Part shown: positions 22,559 to 33,715 of the stretch, in pieces
How positions within the stretch are numbered: the stretch's first letter is position 1
Layout: every line of letters starts with the position of its first letter
Source of the DNA: Megaleporinus macrocephalus
Lineage: Eukaryota; Chordata; Actinopteri; Characiformes; Anostomidae
Reading direction: 5' to 3'
NCBI GenBank assembly: GCA_021613375.1
Contig: CM038711.1
Coordinates: 14,160,576-14,224,575, forward strand
DNA length: 64,000 nucleotides
The notes under the pieces: model-generated
Seen by the model: only the letters and a program-made list of their open reading frames with translations
Databases searched by the model: none
Told to the model about the DNA's origin: nothing
Translations under genes and position numbers: made by a program

Positions 22559-22880
22559 GAGGCAGATACAGATGCAAAATTATTTTATTTGACATAACAA
22601 AAGTTTTAACTAACAAACAACGAAATACAAAATTAAACAGACACAGAGAAACAAGAAAAAATGGGTGAACAAGACGGCGGCAAAAAGACTGACAAAGAAA
22701 ACCACAAACAAAGGGATAACAGCTGACAAGACTAAAGACAAACAAGGTACAGGTAAACAGGCGGGGCTAGGGCGGAGCAGAGAATGAAGTAAGCACAGGA
22801 CCAAACAAACAGACCCACATGGCTGACAGAGGAATGTAAACAAACAGACGAAGACATAGGGGACAGGGCACAGCGTGACA
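22534..22880 (-). mobile_element. Solo LTR, 347 bp
   Basis: The element has TG...CA ends (TGTAATGGTAGATG on the left, GCGTGACA on the right) with near-identical 5-bp flanks ACCTT (22529-22533) and AGCTT (22881-22885). On the minus strand an AATAAA signal (22584-22589) lies near the 3' end, as expected for the R region. No gag, pol or env sequence adjoins it, so it is a solo LTR of an endogenous retroelement. Its first 26 bp were copied into the tandem duplication at 20869-21233. Confidence 0.75.
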
Positions 22881-22885
22881 AGCTT

Positions 22886-23475
22886 GTTCACCTACAAAAC
22901 AGCACGCTGCTGTCTTTGATTTAATTTAACTAAGCAGAGATGCAGCACTGATCTGCCTCAGGGTGGCGCTGGAACAAATTGGTTCACCTGGTCATAGCCT
23001 AGTTTCTGTAACCATGGCTGGCATATCTCTGAAACACTTTAAAATAGGCTACAGCAAACGTACCCCAGAAGTTGGTAGAAATGTTGAATTTCCCACACCG
23101 ACGAAAAAAAAAAAAGATGTTTAAGGTCTCAATATGTGTCTTTTTACTTGGCTAGTTTAATTACCTACAAACCAGTTGGACTGAACAACCATTAAAACAG
23201 TTGCACATTTAGGTTGAACAAAACGGTTCTAAACTTGATAATTTTATTCCAATACATTTTTCCACTGAATATAACTGATCCACTGAATTATGAGGTTTTT
23301 AAGAAGCTAAAATATGAATATTGCTACATACAAACCAGCAGTGCTGCACACTGAACCAACATCATAAGGCAACATCAACATTTACACAAAGACACACTAA
23401 GCAGTATAATAGAAGACATACAATAAGTGACATAATTTCAGTGCACAGAAGTATTAACATGTTCATATAATTCAG
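22886..23475. other. Intergenic sequence, nothing recognised
   Basis: AT-rich with an A-run at 23104-23116. No gene, terminal repeats or tandem structure. Confidence 0.5.
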
Positions 23476-23479
23476 CTCT

Positions 23480-23935
23480 TTTATGACCTAATCCTAACCC
23501 TAACATTAACCTCAACCTAACCCTAATTCAAAATGAAGCTAATTCTAACCCTAATATCAACCTCTAATCTAGCATCAACCTTAGTCCAAAACCTAATCCT
23601 AACCTTAATCTCAACCCAAAACTTGATCCTAACCTTCATGCTGATCTTAATACTAACCTTAATTTCAACCCTAAACCTAACCCTCACCTGGCTCTAATCC
23701 CAAATCAAATAGTAACCTCAACCCAAAACCTAATCCTAACACTCACCCTGACCACACTCCTAATCGTAACCTCAACCTACAACGTAACCCTAATTTAAAA
23801 CCTTATCCTAACCCATGCTCCTAACCCCAACAGTAACCTCATCCTAAAACCTAATCCTGTCCTTTACCCTGGCTCTAATCTTAAACCTATCTTCAACCTC
23901 AACTAAAAACCTAGGCCTAATCCTAATTATAAAAA
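23480..23935. repeat. Degenerate CCTAA/CCCTAA (telomere-like) array
   Basis: About 450 bp built from variants of CCTAACCCTAA, CCTAATCCTAA and ACCTCAACC. The motif is the C-rich strand of the vertebrate telomere repeat but strongly degenerate. A second, shorter array is at about 39630-39750. Confidence 0.75.
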
Positions 23936-23989
23936 AGGTACTGAATGTTTTTCCATGTGGAATAATAAACAGAGCTCAGAATCTATGAT

Positions 23990-24770
23990 CACACCAGATT
24001 ATGTACTTCTGATTTGGTATATGTAGTTTAGCAGAAAAAATTAAACGTATAGTTGCATGTCATCAGTATAGCTATGAAAGTGTATGTCATATTTCCCTGA
24101 TGACATCACCTAGTTGGTAACAGACACAAAGAGAAAAGCAAAGGCCCTGAAAAATGATCCTTGTGGTACCCAAGTGGTACCCATTTCCTGGTAAAACCAA
24201 GTGGTCAAGTGATGTCTGAGTGGTCAACACAGTATTCAAGACGGTGGTGATCAACAGTATCAGTAGCTGCACTAAGATCCAATATGACCAGAAGGATTTT
24301 GTATATATAATCCATGTTACTTACTGTTTCTTAGGAGTAGTTTCACTAAGGCAGTCTTTAAAGTGTCTGGAAAAGCACCAGTTTACAAAGAATAGTTTCA
24401 AGACTTAAGACATCATTTATAACACAGTCAGACACCATCATAAAAAATGAAGTAGGAACAGGGTCAAGATCACATGTGGATGTGCTTAATTTGTTTATAA
24501 TTGTAGATCCTGATAACTGACAACAGAGATGCCATTACTGGTGTAGGTGGTTTACGAGGAACATTGGAACTATTTCAAGCTGACTGATCTGTACTTTGTA
24601 GTATCAGTGCTATTTTCATTTAAAAACAAATTGCAAATGCATTGCATTAAAAAAGAACTAGAGAGAAGATCATCATGTACCTGCAGTTCAGTTTCTGAAG
24701 GTGGATCTGTTAAACGCCTGCTAGATGTTGTCTAAGGTTTGAGAAACTCCCTGAAGTAACATATACAGAG
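23990..24770 (-). pseudogene. Non-LTR retrotransposon reverse transcriptase relic
   Basis: On the minus strand, 24087-24170 reads GTTRIIFQGLCFSLCVC and then YQLGDVIREI. This fits the [24 protein letters not shown] block of LINE reverse transcriptases (motif B region). Just beyond, 24050-24081 gives FHSYTDDMQL, matching the YADD catalytic motif with the two aspartates kept. A frameshift separates them and stops are frequent. The upstream part to 24770 probably holds more of the same decayed element. The clade cannot be fixed from this fragment. Confidence 0.75.
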
Positions 24771-24860
24771 TGAACTAACAACTTTGAATCCAGGATCTTG
24801 TTGAAGATGCGGGTGCTAAAGTTGTCTTCCTATCCTCCAGCTTGTTTGGCACATGTTCTG

Positions 24861-24925
24861 TTCCACCTTAAATGGCGCGGCAGTGATATTCTGGCGCCTG
24901 TACAAGCTGTGCGTTTAAGGTGGAA
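24861..24925. repeat. Short perfect inverted repeat (65 bp)
   Basis: TTCCACCTTAAA at 24861-24872 and its exact complement TTTAAGGTGGAA at 24914-24925 bound a GC-rich 41-bp spacer with GGCGC motifs. A half-related sequence, ATTCCACCTTTAAATGCC, is at about 25281. It may be a tiny MITE. Confidence 0.7.
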
Positions 24926-25425
24926 TGGGACATTAGATCAAGAAGTTGGCCTATAGGAAGCCAGCTTAAGCCTCATTTAAGGATGAGCATCAACCATGAC
25001 TATTGAAAGTTTGGTTCCTTTGGAAAAGGCTTGAAAAGTGCTCACATGCCTTCATAGCCTGGAACAGCTCTACGTAGTCCTACTTTTCATTGCTGTTCTC
25101 CGTTGTCATTGTTTCATGGGCTGGTGGATGTAAGTTTGGGGGTGTAAATAGCAATGAGTCAAGGCTGTTATGTAACATTGTAATGTGTCCTCATTCAAAT
25201 TTGGATTTGAACATGGAAACAGTGTTCGAGGTTTATTGTATTGAACACTCCTGAATCAATACAAAAACAGTTCTTTATTATATTCCACCTTTAAATGCCT
25301 GTACAAGAACAGAACAGACAAAAAAGCTCATGTGAGTCGGCATTAGCTTAGAACTAGGGGCTATTAGAATCCCACTGGTGTGCTAGCATGTATTTTTGAC
25401 ATGTCTAGCCAGAACTCAACACCTA

Positions 25426-26121
25426 CCCTTACAGAAAATAAGTATACTTAAAGTTCATTTTATTAAGTATACTTTATGCAGTTACTATACTAATGTCATT
25501 GTACTAGTAGTACACTTGTATATGTACTATTTTAATACTTATTGGGACTAAATTGGGCCACTTTCTAGTTTTTAAAAGTATGCTTTTGAGTACACTTTAA
25601 GTGTAGGAGTAGTAAACCAAGTATACAACTAGTTTACATCTTTTGTACTGCAACTACACTAAAAGTAAACTTAAGTGTTTACTGTTAGTTTACTAGCTTT
25701 TAAGTTTTCTTTGAGTGAACTTAACATAATACTGTTTTTTTTCTACTTAAAATAAAACTTAACAACGTTTACTTACTAACCAGTGGACACACGTAAAATA
25801 AACCAGACACACTCAGATTAAGAAACATATTCGTATCTTTATAAATCTTTAAAAATCTAATTTTAAATAAATATTGTAGTGTTTTTTGTGCAGAGCAAGA
25901 ATACTTACTTCTATTATCTCAATCAAGTACAAGTAAAGGCCAAATATACTTAGACTGTTCTATACTTGTCAATATAACACAAGCATACTTAAGTATAACT
26001 GTGTTAAGTATATCACTGAGAAGTATATAAAAAGTAAACTACTCACATAAGCACTCAATTCCTTTTAGTTTAAAAGAAGTAAACTAATGGTACACTTGAA
26101 TAAACTTCTTTTTTGTAAGGG
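25426..26121. mobile_element. MITE family M1, copy 2 (696 bp)
   Basis: It starts CCCTTACAGAAAATAAGTAT and ends CTTTTTTGTAAGGG, with TA on both sides (25424-25425 and 26122-26123), consistent with a TA target duplication. It is nearly collinear with 16545-17218 but carries extra internal sequence around 25575-25640. It is rich in AAGTATACTT palindromes and has no open frame. Confidence 0.87.
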
Positions 26122-26579
26122 TAGCACTGGTCACAAGTTCACTGTTCATAACATTATTCACAAGTTCATAACATTATTACACGGTAACGTTTATCTGAAT
26201 ATGGAAGCTAGGCTACTTGAATAAAACAGTAAAATAGTCCTTTAAGACAGATGAAACATGTAAGAGAGCAAGTAAGGGCGAGCAAGTGAAGGAGCGTGAG
26301 GGCGTGAAAGGGAATAAGTGAGTGACTGTAGTGTATATTGCCGGCAGGCCAGCACTCATGTCCAGATTTATGTGTGTGTAAGACCAGTAAAGCTGTTGGA
26401 TTTCCAGTGACCAGAAGCAGCACTCTGAATCTGATGAAACAGAAAAGACATATGTGTCTACAATAAACCAAACCCTGAAACAACACCACAAAGAGCTATA
26501 GCTATTCTCCCACACTGCCCATAACCAATACAAGATCTGGCCAAGTCCCCAGAATACTCACTGTGGACATAAACCAACA

Positions 26580-26960
26580 GAATTGAGCTGTAAGTCAAGG
26601 CACTCGCATTTGTCTGCCCGTGACTGCAGACACATCAAACAGAAAGTTTTTTGCCCATCCAGGCAAGCTGGCCGAGCGTAATACGTGTGGCTGGGTGTAA
26701 TTATACTTTCCGAGAGATCACGGCGGAACTAATGAGGGAAGGGAGACGTTGAGTTTGGAATTAATACCTTGCTAAATGAAAGTAATTAGACTTGAGCCTA
26801 ATTGGAGCCGGTGGAATCGGTCACAAATTCAGGGCACACAGGGACGATAATGATGTCAAATTCCAAACGAGTATTTTGGTCGACGCAGAGGGAGCGAGAG
26901 AGAGAGCGAGAACGAGAGTGGATGTCACACTGTTCAAATGTCTCATTTGTATGCCATGCC
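26580..26960. other. Unique block with TAAT-core motifs, candidate CNE
   Basis: Non-repetitive sequence with several homeodomain-like cores (GTAATTA, CTAATTGG, GTAATTAG) and balanced composition, unlike neighbouring AT-rich DNA. The GAGA-like run at 26885-26915 is the only simple repeat. No coding potential was recognised. Regulatory role inferred. Confidence 0.38.
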
Positions 26961-27159
26961 ATATTTTATTCTCGCTCTGTTTTGTTTCTGTGTGCATGTT
27001 GCCTTGTATTTAGCTGAGTGTGGGGACTAAATGTAGCAACCATACTGGAAAACACTGAAGGTGGTGAGCTTGTGATTATATCTTGTTGGTGCATACAAGG
27101 AAAGAAAATACTAAATGAGCTGTTGGTCCGAGTGTAGGGTTAGCATTAGCGTAGCATTA

Positions 27160-27960
27160 GCATTATTCAGTGACAGTAGTGCAGAATGAACCCGCAAAGA
27201 TAGCAATGCTAACTTGCATGTGTATGTATGAAGGGAGCTGACAGCGCTTACAGGCACAAACGGAGATGCAACATGCACGGCAATTGTGCGCCAAGAGAGA
27301 CGCTCTCCGAATGGTTATGTTCGGCAGTAGAGAAAAAAACAAGCAGAAAAGAGAAAAAAAACGTCTTATAGCATGAGGCCTACAATAGCAATTTCTCACG
27401 AAAGGGTATTTAGCACATGCAGTATACACTGCATTCCGCACTCCACATTAGGTAGGGGACGGTCAATTACTGCGATAGGAAGAGAAATTACTCCACAGTC
27501 TGTTGAGCTGTGAATGCGGCATCTTAGCACAGCACAAAGGATTAGCCACAGGCCTCCCGACCACCTGAGACTAAAAAACGTCCACGCAATGCCATAATGG
27601 CTACAGAGATGGCTCTTTGAATGCCAAATGCAAAATAATTGTGTGTTGCTTAGAGAACGAATTTTGTGAGAAAGTGTCCTGGAATAAAAAACAGAGGAAA
27701 AAATGCAAGAGTGCTAGCGTGTGGTAGTTGGCTAGATGAAGCTGGGCTAATTGCAGTGGGGAAAACGGCAGCCTGCGGTGCCTTTCAAGGCAATTCGGTT
27801 TAATTAGGATGATGCTCCACAAGGAAATAAATACAAGGGCCAAGACACTATGGAACATACACACACACACAAACTAGCGATCTTCGGCCTTGAAGCAACA
27901 CAAAATTAGCTCATTCTTATGCAATTTTTCAGCCAAAAATCTAATTGACACCATTTTCAA
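27160..27960. other. Unique intergenic block, candidate CNE
   Basis: Long stretch without repeat signatures. Frames on the minus strand are short and lack matching splice sites or recognisable domains. Its texture suggests selective constraint, but only comparison with other fish could show this. Confidence 0.33.
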
Positions 27961-28489
27961 TTTTCAACTGTTTGTAGATGATCAGCCAAGATGTGTTTGT
28001 TGCCTAAAGTTATAAAACTGTACAATAATACAGATAAAATTCAGACTTAAAATTGGCTGCGGCTACACTTTTAAGCTACGCCACTTCCAATACTATGTCT
28101 CAACTAATACCAATTTTTTTTTTCCATGCTTGGCATTTATCATAGCTTCCATTGTGTAAGATATTTTTTTTTACACTTCAATAGTCTTTTTTTTAGTTTT
28201 ACTTGTTCCAAATAAATACAAATACATGTTGAGGTCTGGGCTCTAGAGTGCTCAGTCCATTGTCATAACAACACCAGCAATTGTTTGATTGGAAAATCTT
28301 TTTTTTCAATCAGCTGCTCATTCTTTCAGACCCATAGCTTTGGTTTGTCTCACAGTGGAAAGATGGCCACATTTTGTTCTGCTGTAAAGCAAGAGGGGAG
28401 CCGGATTTGAGCTCTCAGAAATAAAAATCTTAAAGAAGCAATATGGGAGATGGTAAACATTCATTCATTTATCATTTAAACTGCATGTC
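27961..28489. other. Intergenic sequence with T-rich runs
   Basis: Several poly-T runs between 28110 and 28300. No gene or element was recognised. Confidence 0.45.
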
Positions 28490-28800
28490 TCCCTGGATTG
28501 CAGGCATTGCTATAGCCTATGCCAGTGCCCAATGGTCTTGGCCAGGCCCCTAGTGCATCACAGGGCTGACATACAGACATACATATTCACGACCACACTC
28601 ACACCTGGGGGCAATTTAGTATCTCCAACTTGCCTGCCAGCATGTCGTTGAACTGGTAGAGGAAACCAGAGCACCCAGAGGAAATCCACCCAGACACAGG
28701 AAGAACATGCAAATCCCACAGAGTAGGACCCTGGTCGTCTAGCTGGGGAGTGGAAACCAGCCCCTACTTGTTGTGAGGCTACCCATTGTGCCATTGTGCT
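28490..28800 (-). mobile_element. Diverged SINE related to 9353-9717
   Basis: Reverse-strand segments GCACAATGGCACAATGGGTA, TTTGCATGTTCTTCCTGTG, CTCTGGGTGCTCTGG and GCCCTGTGATGCACTAGGGG follow the order of the family seen at 9353 and 11594. The head is degraded and no clean A/B boxes remain. Confidence 0.75.
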
Positions 28801-29944
28801 ACCATAGCTCTATACACTCCAGGCTGGAGTTACCCTGAAATCAAGTCAATTTGTCAGTGTGTAGATGGTGAAGAACATGATAGAAGATGTACTTACAGTA
28901 ATGCAAAATGACAGAAAGGTGTTGTTGTTTTTGGCAACTTTAAACAGGAAAATTGGAAAGGACCGTCCTCTCACTCCATCTTCTGTAGCAATCATTTCAT
29001 GTGTGAAGATTTTCACAACTACGGGAGGTAGGCTTACACTATGACTGGATCTGGCGCTTTTCCAACAATATGGGCGTTTAAGGAAATCAGTGAGAGGTGT
29101 TCAAGAGCCTCCATGCATGTGGAGGTAAACCAGCTTTTTTAGCTAATGTTAGCTAACATTAGCTTCAAATGCTAAGTTCGGTGGCTCAAGTTATACTAAG
29201 CTAACGTAGTTGAATTAGGAAGATTTATATATTTATGTTGTATGATAGAGAGTAACTGTTTTACAACAATAACTGTACCTCTATATTTTGGTTTAGCTGG
29301 TTGCTAGGCTGTTGTCATAAATAATGTTGGTTATTTAGCTAGATACTGTTTACACTCAGGATGAGCTGCTTTTGTGGGTGTAGATTGACTAAAAGACTAA
29401 GTGGTATGGTGGTCTATTTTTACATTACAGTTCTTTCAAATTTAAATTCAGAAATATCATCAGAAGAACCAGCACTGGAAAATTAGCAGTCCCAGTCAGT
29501 CCCAATGCTGTTTCATCGCAGCGTTGCTCACTGTTGTCCACCAGTGATGTCACACGGTAGTGTTCAGGAATTTCCATAGCGAGCTTGGTTTTTTCCATCA
29601 GTTCAATTAAAATTGTCTCTTTTAAAGCAAATTAAGCAGTCAATTTCATTCAAGTGATGTTTATATTTTATTTTCAGTATCTAAAACAATGTGAAATCAT
29701 CAGGGGTGTCCAGAAGTGGCACTTAGCCTCTAAATAGTTGAGATGTAAACATATATATTCTGCATAAAGTCCAAATAACACATTGTTTTGTAAAATGAAT
29801 TTGAATTCATTCATTTTAATCCATTAATCCATGCAAAATTGTACAAGGCAAAATAAATATATAACCATATATCATAATTAAAAGTACATATAAACTCAGA
29901 AGACATATGTAGATTCACTGGTAGCTTTGTATAGTAAATAAAAG
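28801..29944. other. Intergenic sequence with a perfect palindrome
   Basis: No gene was recognised. A perfect 24-bp palindrome lies at 29141-29164 with GCTAAC/GTTAGC motifs around it. Confidence 0.5.
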
Positions 29945-30112
29945 TGCTATATTTATGTTATATCACCACCACTGTATAGAAATCAGAGTCTGTAGGTTGT
30001 TTCTACAATGAGCCATTTCACATCAAACTATATTAAATGACTCTGTTTACATCTAAAGGGCTGGGTTATTCAGATTTTTTTGAAAAATTGGTGGGATTTC
30101 CCTTTAAGTAGT
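29945..30112. repeat. Recurrent repeat family R1, copy 2
   Basis: Contains ATCACCACCACTGTATAGAA, TTTCACATCAAACTA, ATGACTCTGTTTACATCT and TGGGATTTCCCTTTAA in the same order as the copies at 475, 41862 and 60945-61245. Confidence 0.7.
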
Positions 30113-30349
30113 CAGCACAAGGGTTACTTGGTGACTATAAGTTTCCATTTTTTGTTAGATAAATTAGCCTCATAGTTCCAGCACAAAACTAAAATAAACT
30201 ACTGACCACAAAAATGTATCGGCTGCCTTTGAGAAATGGGAAAAGTAGATTTCTGCCAAGCTACTGTTTTACACATTACTTTAAACCGCTTGCTCTTTCT
30301 CTTGCATGCACGCACACACAGGAGGCATCTCTCTAGCCTTATCCTAATA

Positions 30350-30740
30350 GACAATCACTAGCTGAAATGTAGAGATGCTTCGCTAATAACAACAAGGCAG
30401 GCGGTGGTAAGATATCAATAAGCCATGCAGAAAATGCATTGATTACCTTCCACATGCTGCCGGGTTATTTGGGAGTCAAGTAGCTTTTGATTAGATTTCC
30501 TCGGACAGGAGTGCACTGTTGGGCATCGTGGCCAAAGCCATGCGGGCCTGGCCTTCGCCCAGACATTTAGAGTGGGTGGGCGGTGTTTTTTTTCTTTTCT
30601 TGCTTTCTTTTTTTCTGTTTTCTTTTCCAATGCGACACTTGCATGTGGGCCTTGCCTTGCTCCACTACGCGGTGAGGATCAGAGGAGCCCCAGGGGTCCT
30701 GTTTGTCTCATCAGCGTAATGAGGAAAGAAACATGATACA
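30350..30740. other. Unique block, candidate CNE
   Basis: Balanced, non-repetitive sequence with a T/C-rich tract at 30585-30630. Overlapping short frames on both strands show no known domain. Confidence 0.3.
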
Positions 30741-31855
30741 AGAGAGAGAAGGATGCAGCGAAAACTGCTGCATGTGGGCTTTACTGGGAGTGAGTGGAAG
30801 GTGGAAGGAGCTGCATCATGAAAAGGCAAAAGTGATTTTAAAGCTGCTGGGGCATTTTTTTTTTTTTTTTTGCATAATGCTAAACCTGTGTGTTATGTTA
30901 AACATCCTAAACTGAATACAAATATGAAGAAAACACTAAAGAATTGTGTTTTTTTATTCATCTAGTCACAGAACAGAACTGTAGGATTAATGAGAGTTCT
31001 GATAATTAATATTTGCAGTTTTGATATTAACCAGCCCATATACACATACATACTGGACATAACAGCATGCAGGGAGAATCAGTGTTACATCCATTTCCCT
31101 TTATAAATCAATTCACACACACGCATATTTACAGAAATATAACAGAAATCAATATGAAGCAAAATACAGTGAAGGACAAAGATTCAAGCGTAGGTTACAT
31201 GTACGAGGCAGCTTGATGAGTTCGTAGCTAGCTAGATCATTCAGAAGAGATCAAAGTTTTGCAACACTACACATTATGGTGAAAACCTAGTTTTTCATAT
31301 TGTGGCCGTTTTAATATCCAAGAGAAGGTTCAGCTCCGTCCTTCACGCTAAGGGTTCTGTGTTCTGAGCGCAGTTACTGAAGCTGTCTTGAGTAAAATGT
31401 GCACAGTGAATGCTAGTTGTATTGTAGACAATGCATCTACGTCCATAGCCCACTAAAACCTAATCCAGTTTTTATGTGACTGTTCCTTAAATAAAGCAAA
31501 GCTTTTGTTAACGTTGCTGTGGAATGAGCATGCAGGGAATGTGCACTCATGGAATACTGGCTTAATGTTAACTGAACAATGCACGCAACATGCAGATATG
31601 CAGATGGTTAGGCGGACACTAGCAAGCTTACTACAATGTTCAATGCTTTATCTTCCTAGGTTGCCAGACTCAGAGACAGCAAAGTGAGCCATGTTACCCA
31701 TATTTCTATAATATTTGAACACAACAACTTTTACGATCAATGGGCTAATAGTAATGGTCCATAATCACCTCTCCTGTTAAGTTACTATTTTGGAGACCCT
31801 TGTTTTCTGTAGACAGCGACAATATATTGTGGGCCAACTTTTTTAGAAAGTTATA
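30741..31855. other. Intergenic sequence, nothing recognised
   Basis: AT-rich; poly-T at 30856-30871. No gene, array or element termini. Confidence 0.45.
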
Positions 31856-32480
31856 GAGGCAGTTTGGAACTTTTGCTGCTTCCAGAGTCAGTTTGGAACT
31901 CTTGTTGCCTATAGAGACAGTTTGGAACGTTTGCTGCTTCCAGAGTCAGTTTGGAACTCTTGTTGCCTATAGAGGCAGTTTGGAACTTTTGCTGCTTCCA
32001 GAAGCAGTTTGGAACTCTTGTTGCCTATAGAGACAGTTTGGAACGTTTGCTGCTTCCAGAAGCAGTTTGGAACTTTTGCTGCTTCCAGAAGCAGTTTGGA
32101 ACTCTTGTTGCCTATAGAGACAGTTTGGAACATTTGCTGCTTCCAGAAGCAGTTTGGAACTTTTGCTGCTTCCAGAAGCAGTTTGGAACTCTTGTTGCCT
32201 ATAGAAGCAGTTTGGAACCTTTGCTGCTTCCAGAGTCAGTTTGGAACTCTTGTTGCCTATAGAGGCAGTTTGGAACGTTTGCTGTTTCCAGAAGCAGTTT
32301 ACAACTTTTGCTGCTTCCAGAAGCAGTTTGGAAATTTTACTGCTTCCAGAAGCAGTTTGGAACTCTTGTTGCCTATAGAAGCAGTTTGGAGCTTTTGCTG
32401 CTTTTAGAGACAGTGTAGAACTATTAATGCTTCCAGAGGCAGTTTGGAACTTTTGTTGCTTCCTGGGGCAGTGTGGAACT
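31856..32480. repeat. 29-bp minisatellite, about 21 units
   Basis: Units have the frame GA-NGCAGTTTGGAAC-NTTTGCTGCTTCCA (type S) or end CTCTTGTTGCCTATA (type C). The order read from the left is S C S C S C S S C S S C S C S S S C S S S, which mixes 58-bp and 87-bp higher-order periods. Many S units carry GAAGCAG and CTGCTTC, so each could fold into a 7-bp stem. Because three units are 87 bases (a multiple of three), long artefactual open frames run through it on both strands. On the minus strand the unit reads EFQTASGS-like, matching the transposase fragment beside it (32430-32720). Confidence 0.95.
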
Positions 32481-32767
32481 TTGCAGAAAGTGTAGAGCAA
32501 GGGCGTTTTTTACATGATCCCACATTTGGGTGGCCCCGCGCTGTGAGTTAGCTTGTTCTATACCTTTGTTGCTCCTAGATGCTTCCATTTCACAATAATA
32601 GCACTTACAATTGACCAAGGCAGATCTAGTAAGGCAGTTATTTCACAAACTGACAAAGATGTGGCAACCTTTAATGACACTGCCATGTTTAAAATCACTA
32701 AGCTTTTCAGCATGAGCCATCCTATTGCTGGTGCTTGTCTATAATTAGGAGGGTTACTTCTGGCCAT
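32430..32767 (-). pseudogene. Tc1/mariner transposase N-terminal relic
   Basis: From a start codon at 32720 the minus strand reads MAHAEKLSDFKHGSVI. After a frameshift it continues ITALLDLPWSIVSAIIVKWK and HLGATKV, the paired helix-turn-helix DNA-binding region of Tc1-like transposases. Further along, FQTASGS appears near 32440, the segment that follows this region in the family. The remainder of the transposase is missing; instead the 29-bp minisatellite begins at that point. Confidence 0.88.
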
Positions 32768-33576
32768 GTATGAAGATGTATGAAAAGTAACAAAAAAAAA
32801 AAAAAAGAAAAGAATTGTGTGAACATGCTGGAGGTAGAGGTTGGCAGTACCGCATCCTACGTGTAGGCCACAGATAAGTGTTGTTAGTGATAAGAGTATG
32901 TTGTAATAGGAGAATTACCAGCAGCCACTCATCAATTATGAATGACTGTATATTTTCTTGTGGGCTAAAATAGGTCAGGCCAAATCCCATGCGCTGTAAG
33001 ATAAAGATGAGCTGGGATTTCATGGACCTGCCGAGGGAGATTAAATGAAACAATCTGTAAAGGTCAGCAGTAAGCGGACGATGGATGTGTGCAGAGCAGC
33101 GTTCACTGTGTCACAGTATGTGGCCGCTTGTGCTGTGCCCAGGGTTACTAACCTTGTGTGTGTGTGTCTGTGTACGTATGTTTTTACCTCCTAACGCCCC
33201 TGTTTTGATGTTAGAAGTGCAACTTTTGTGGTCACACATGCAGAATATAGGTGTGATATTGGTAGCATTAGCAAAATTATAGAATAGACCACTAGGTTAG
33301 CTGAGATATGTTTACAGATAGCCATATCCAGTTTACAGAGTTAGGGATAACGTTAAATTTATTTTTTTAAAAAGGTGTCGTATCCTACAGTTGTTGTTTT
33401 TTCCAAATCCTTTATGTGTGCATTTGTTTTTATTACTGTGTACAGTCGCATGATACACAGTGGAATGATTAAAAATGTTTGTATGATTTTGTAATTGAAA
33501 TTCAGTGTTATATTAAATATCCAAGTTTGAAGGGTCTGCATGAAAGCCTTAAATATAACTATATAGCCTCAATTAT
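32768..33576. other. Intergenic sequence, nothing recognised
   Basis: A-run at 32791-32806 and a short (GT)n at 33154-33168. No gene or element termini. Confidence 0.45.
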
Positions 33577-33715
33577 AATTCTGGGGGGTCTCTGAAAATA
33601 AACTTATGACGTTATGCTGTTATCTGCTTCATCCATAGACTGCTAATATTGACTACCAAATCTGTCTTAAGGTGGTGCTGTGGTTCACCCAATTGGTTCC
33701 TTCATAGCCTAGCAA
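33577..33715. repeat. Interspersed repeat, copy inverted relative to 37635-37745
   Basis: GGGGGGTCTCTGAAAATAAA here is the reverse complement of the block at about 37710-37735, and TTCCTTCATAGCCTAGCAAG corresponds to the inverted form near 37635-37650. The family is unnamed. Confidence 0.6.

Noticed and set aside
22506..22891. Open frames of 79-93 codons on the minus strand
   Set aside because: They fall in the LTR at 22534-22880 and are hydrophobic low-complexity readings of a T-rich strand.
23480..23935. True chromosome end
   Set aside because: The CCTAA motifs are degenerate and the array is internal, with ordinary sequence on both sides.
31856..32480. CRISPR-like array (29-bp repeated units)
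   Set aside because: The units are contiguous with no unique spacers, and the host is a vertebrate.
31951..32500. Open frames of 103-177 codons on both strands
   Set aside because: They are artefacts of the 29-bp minisatellite: three units make 87 bases, so frames stay open through the array.
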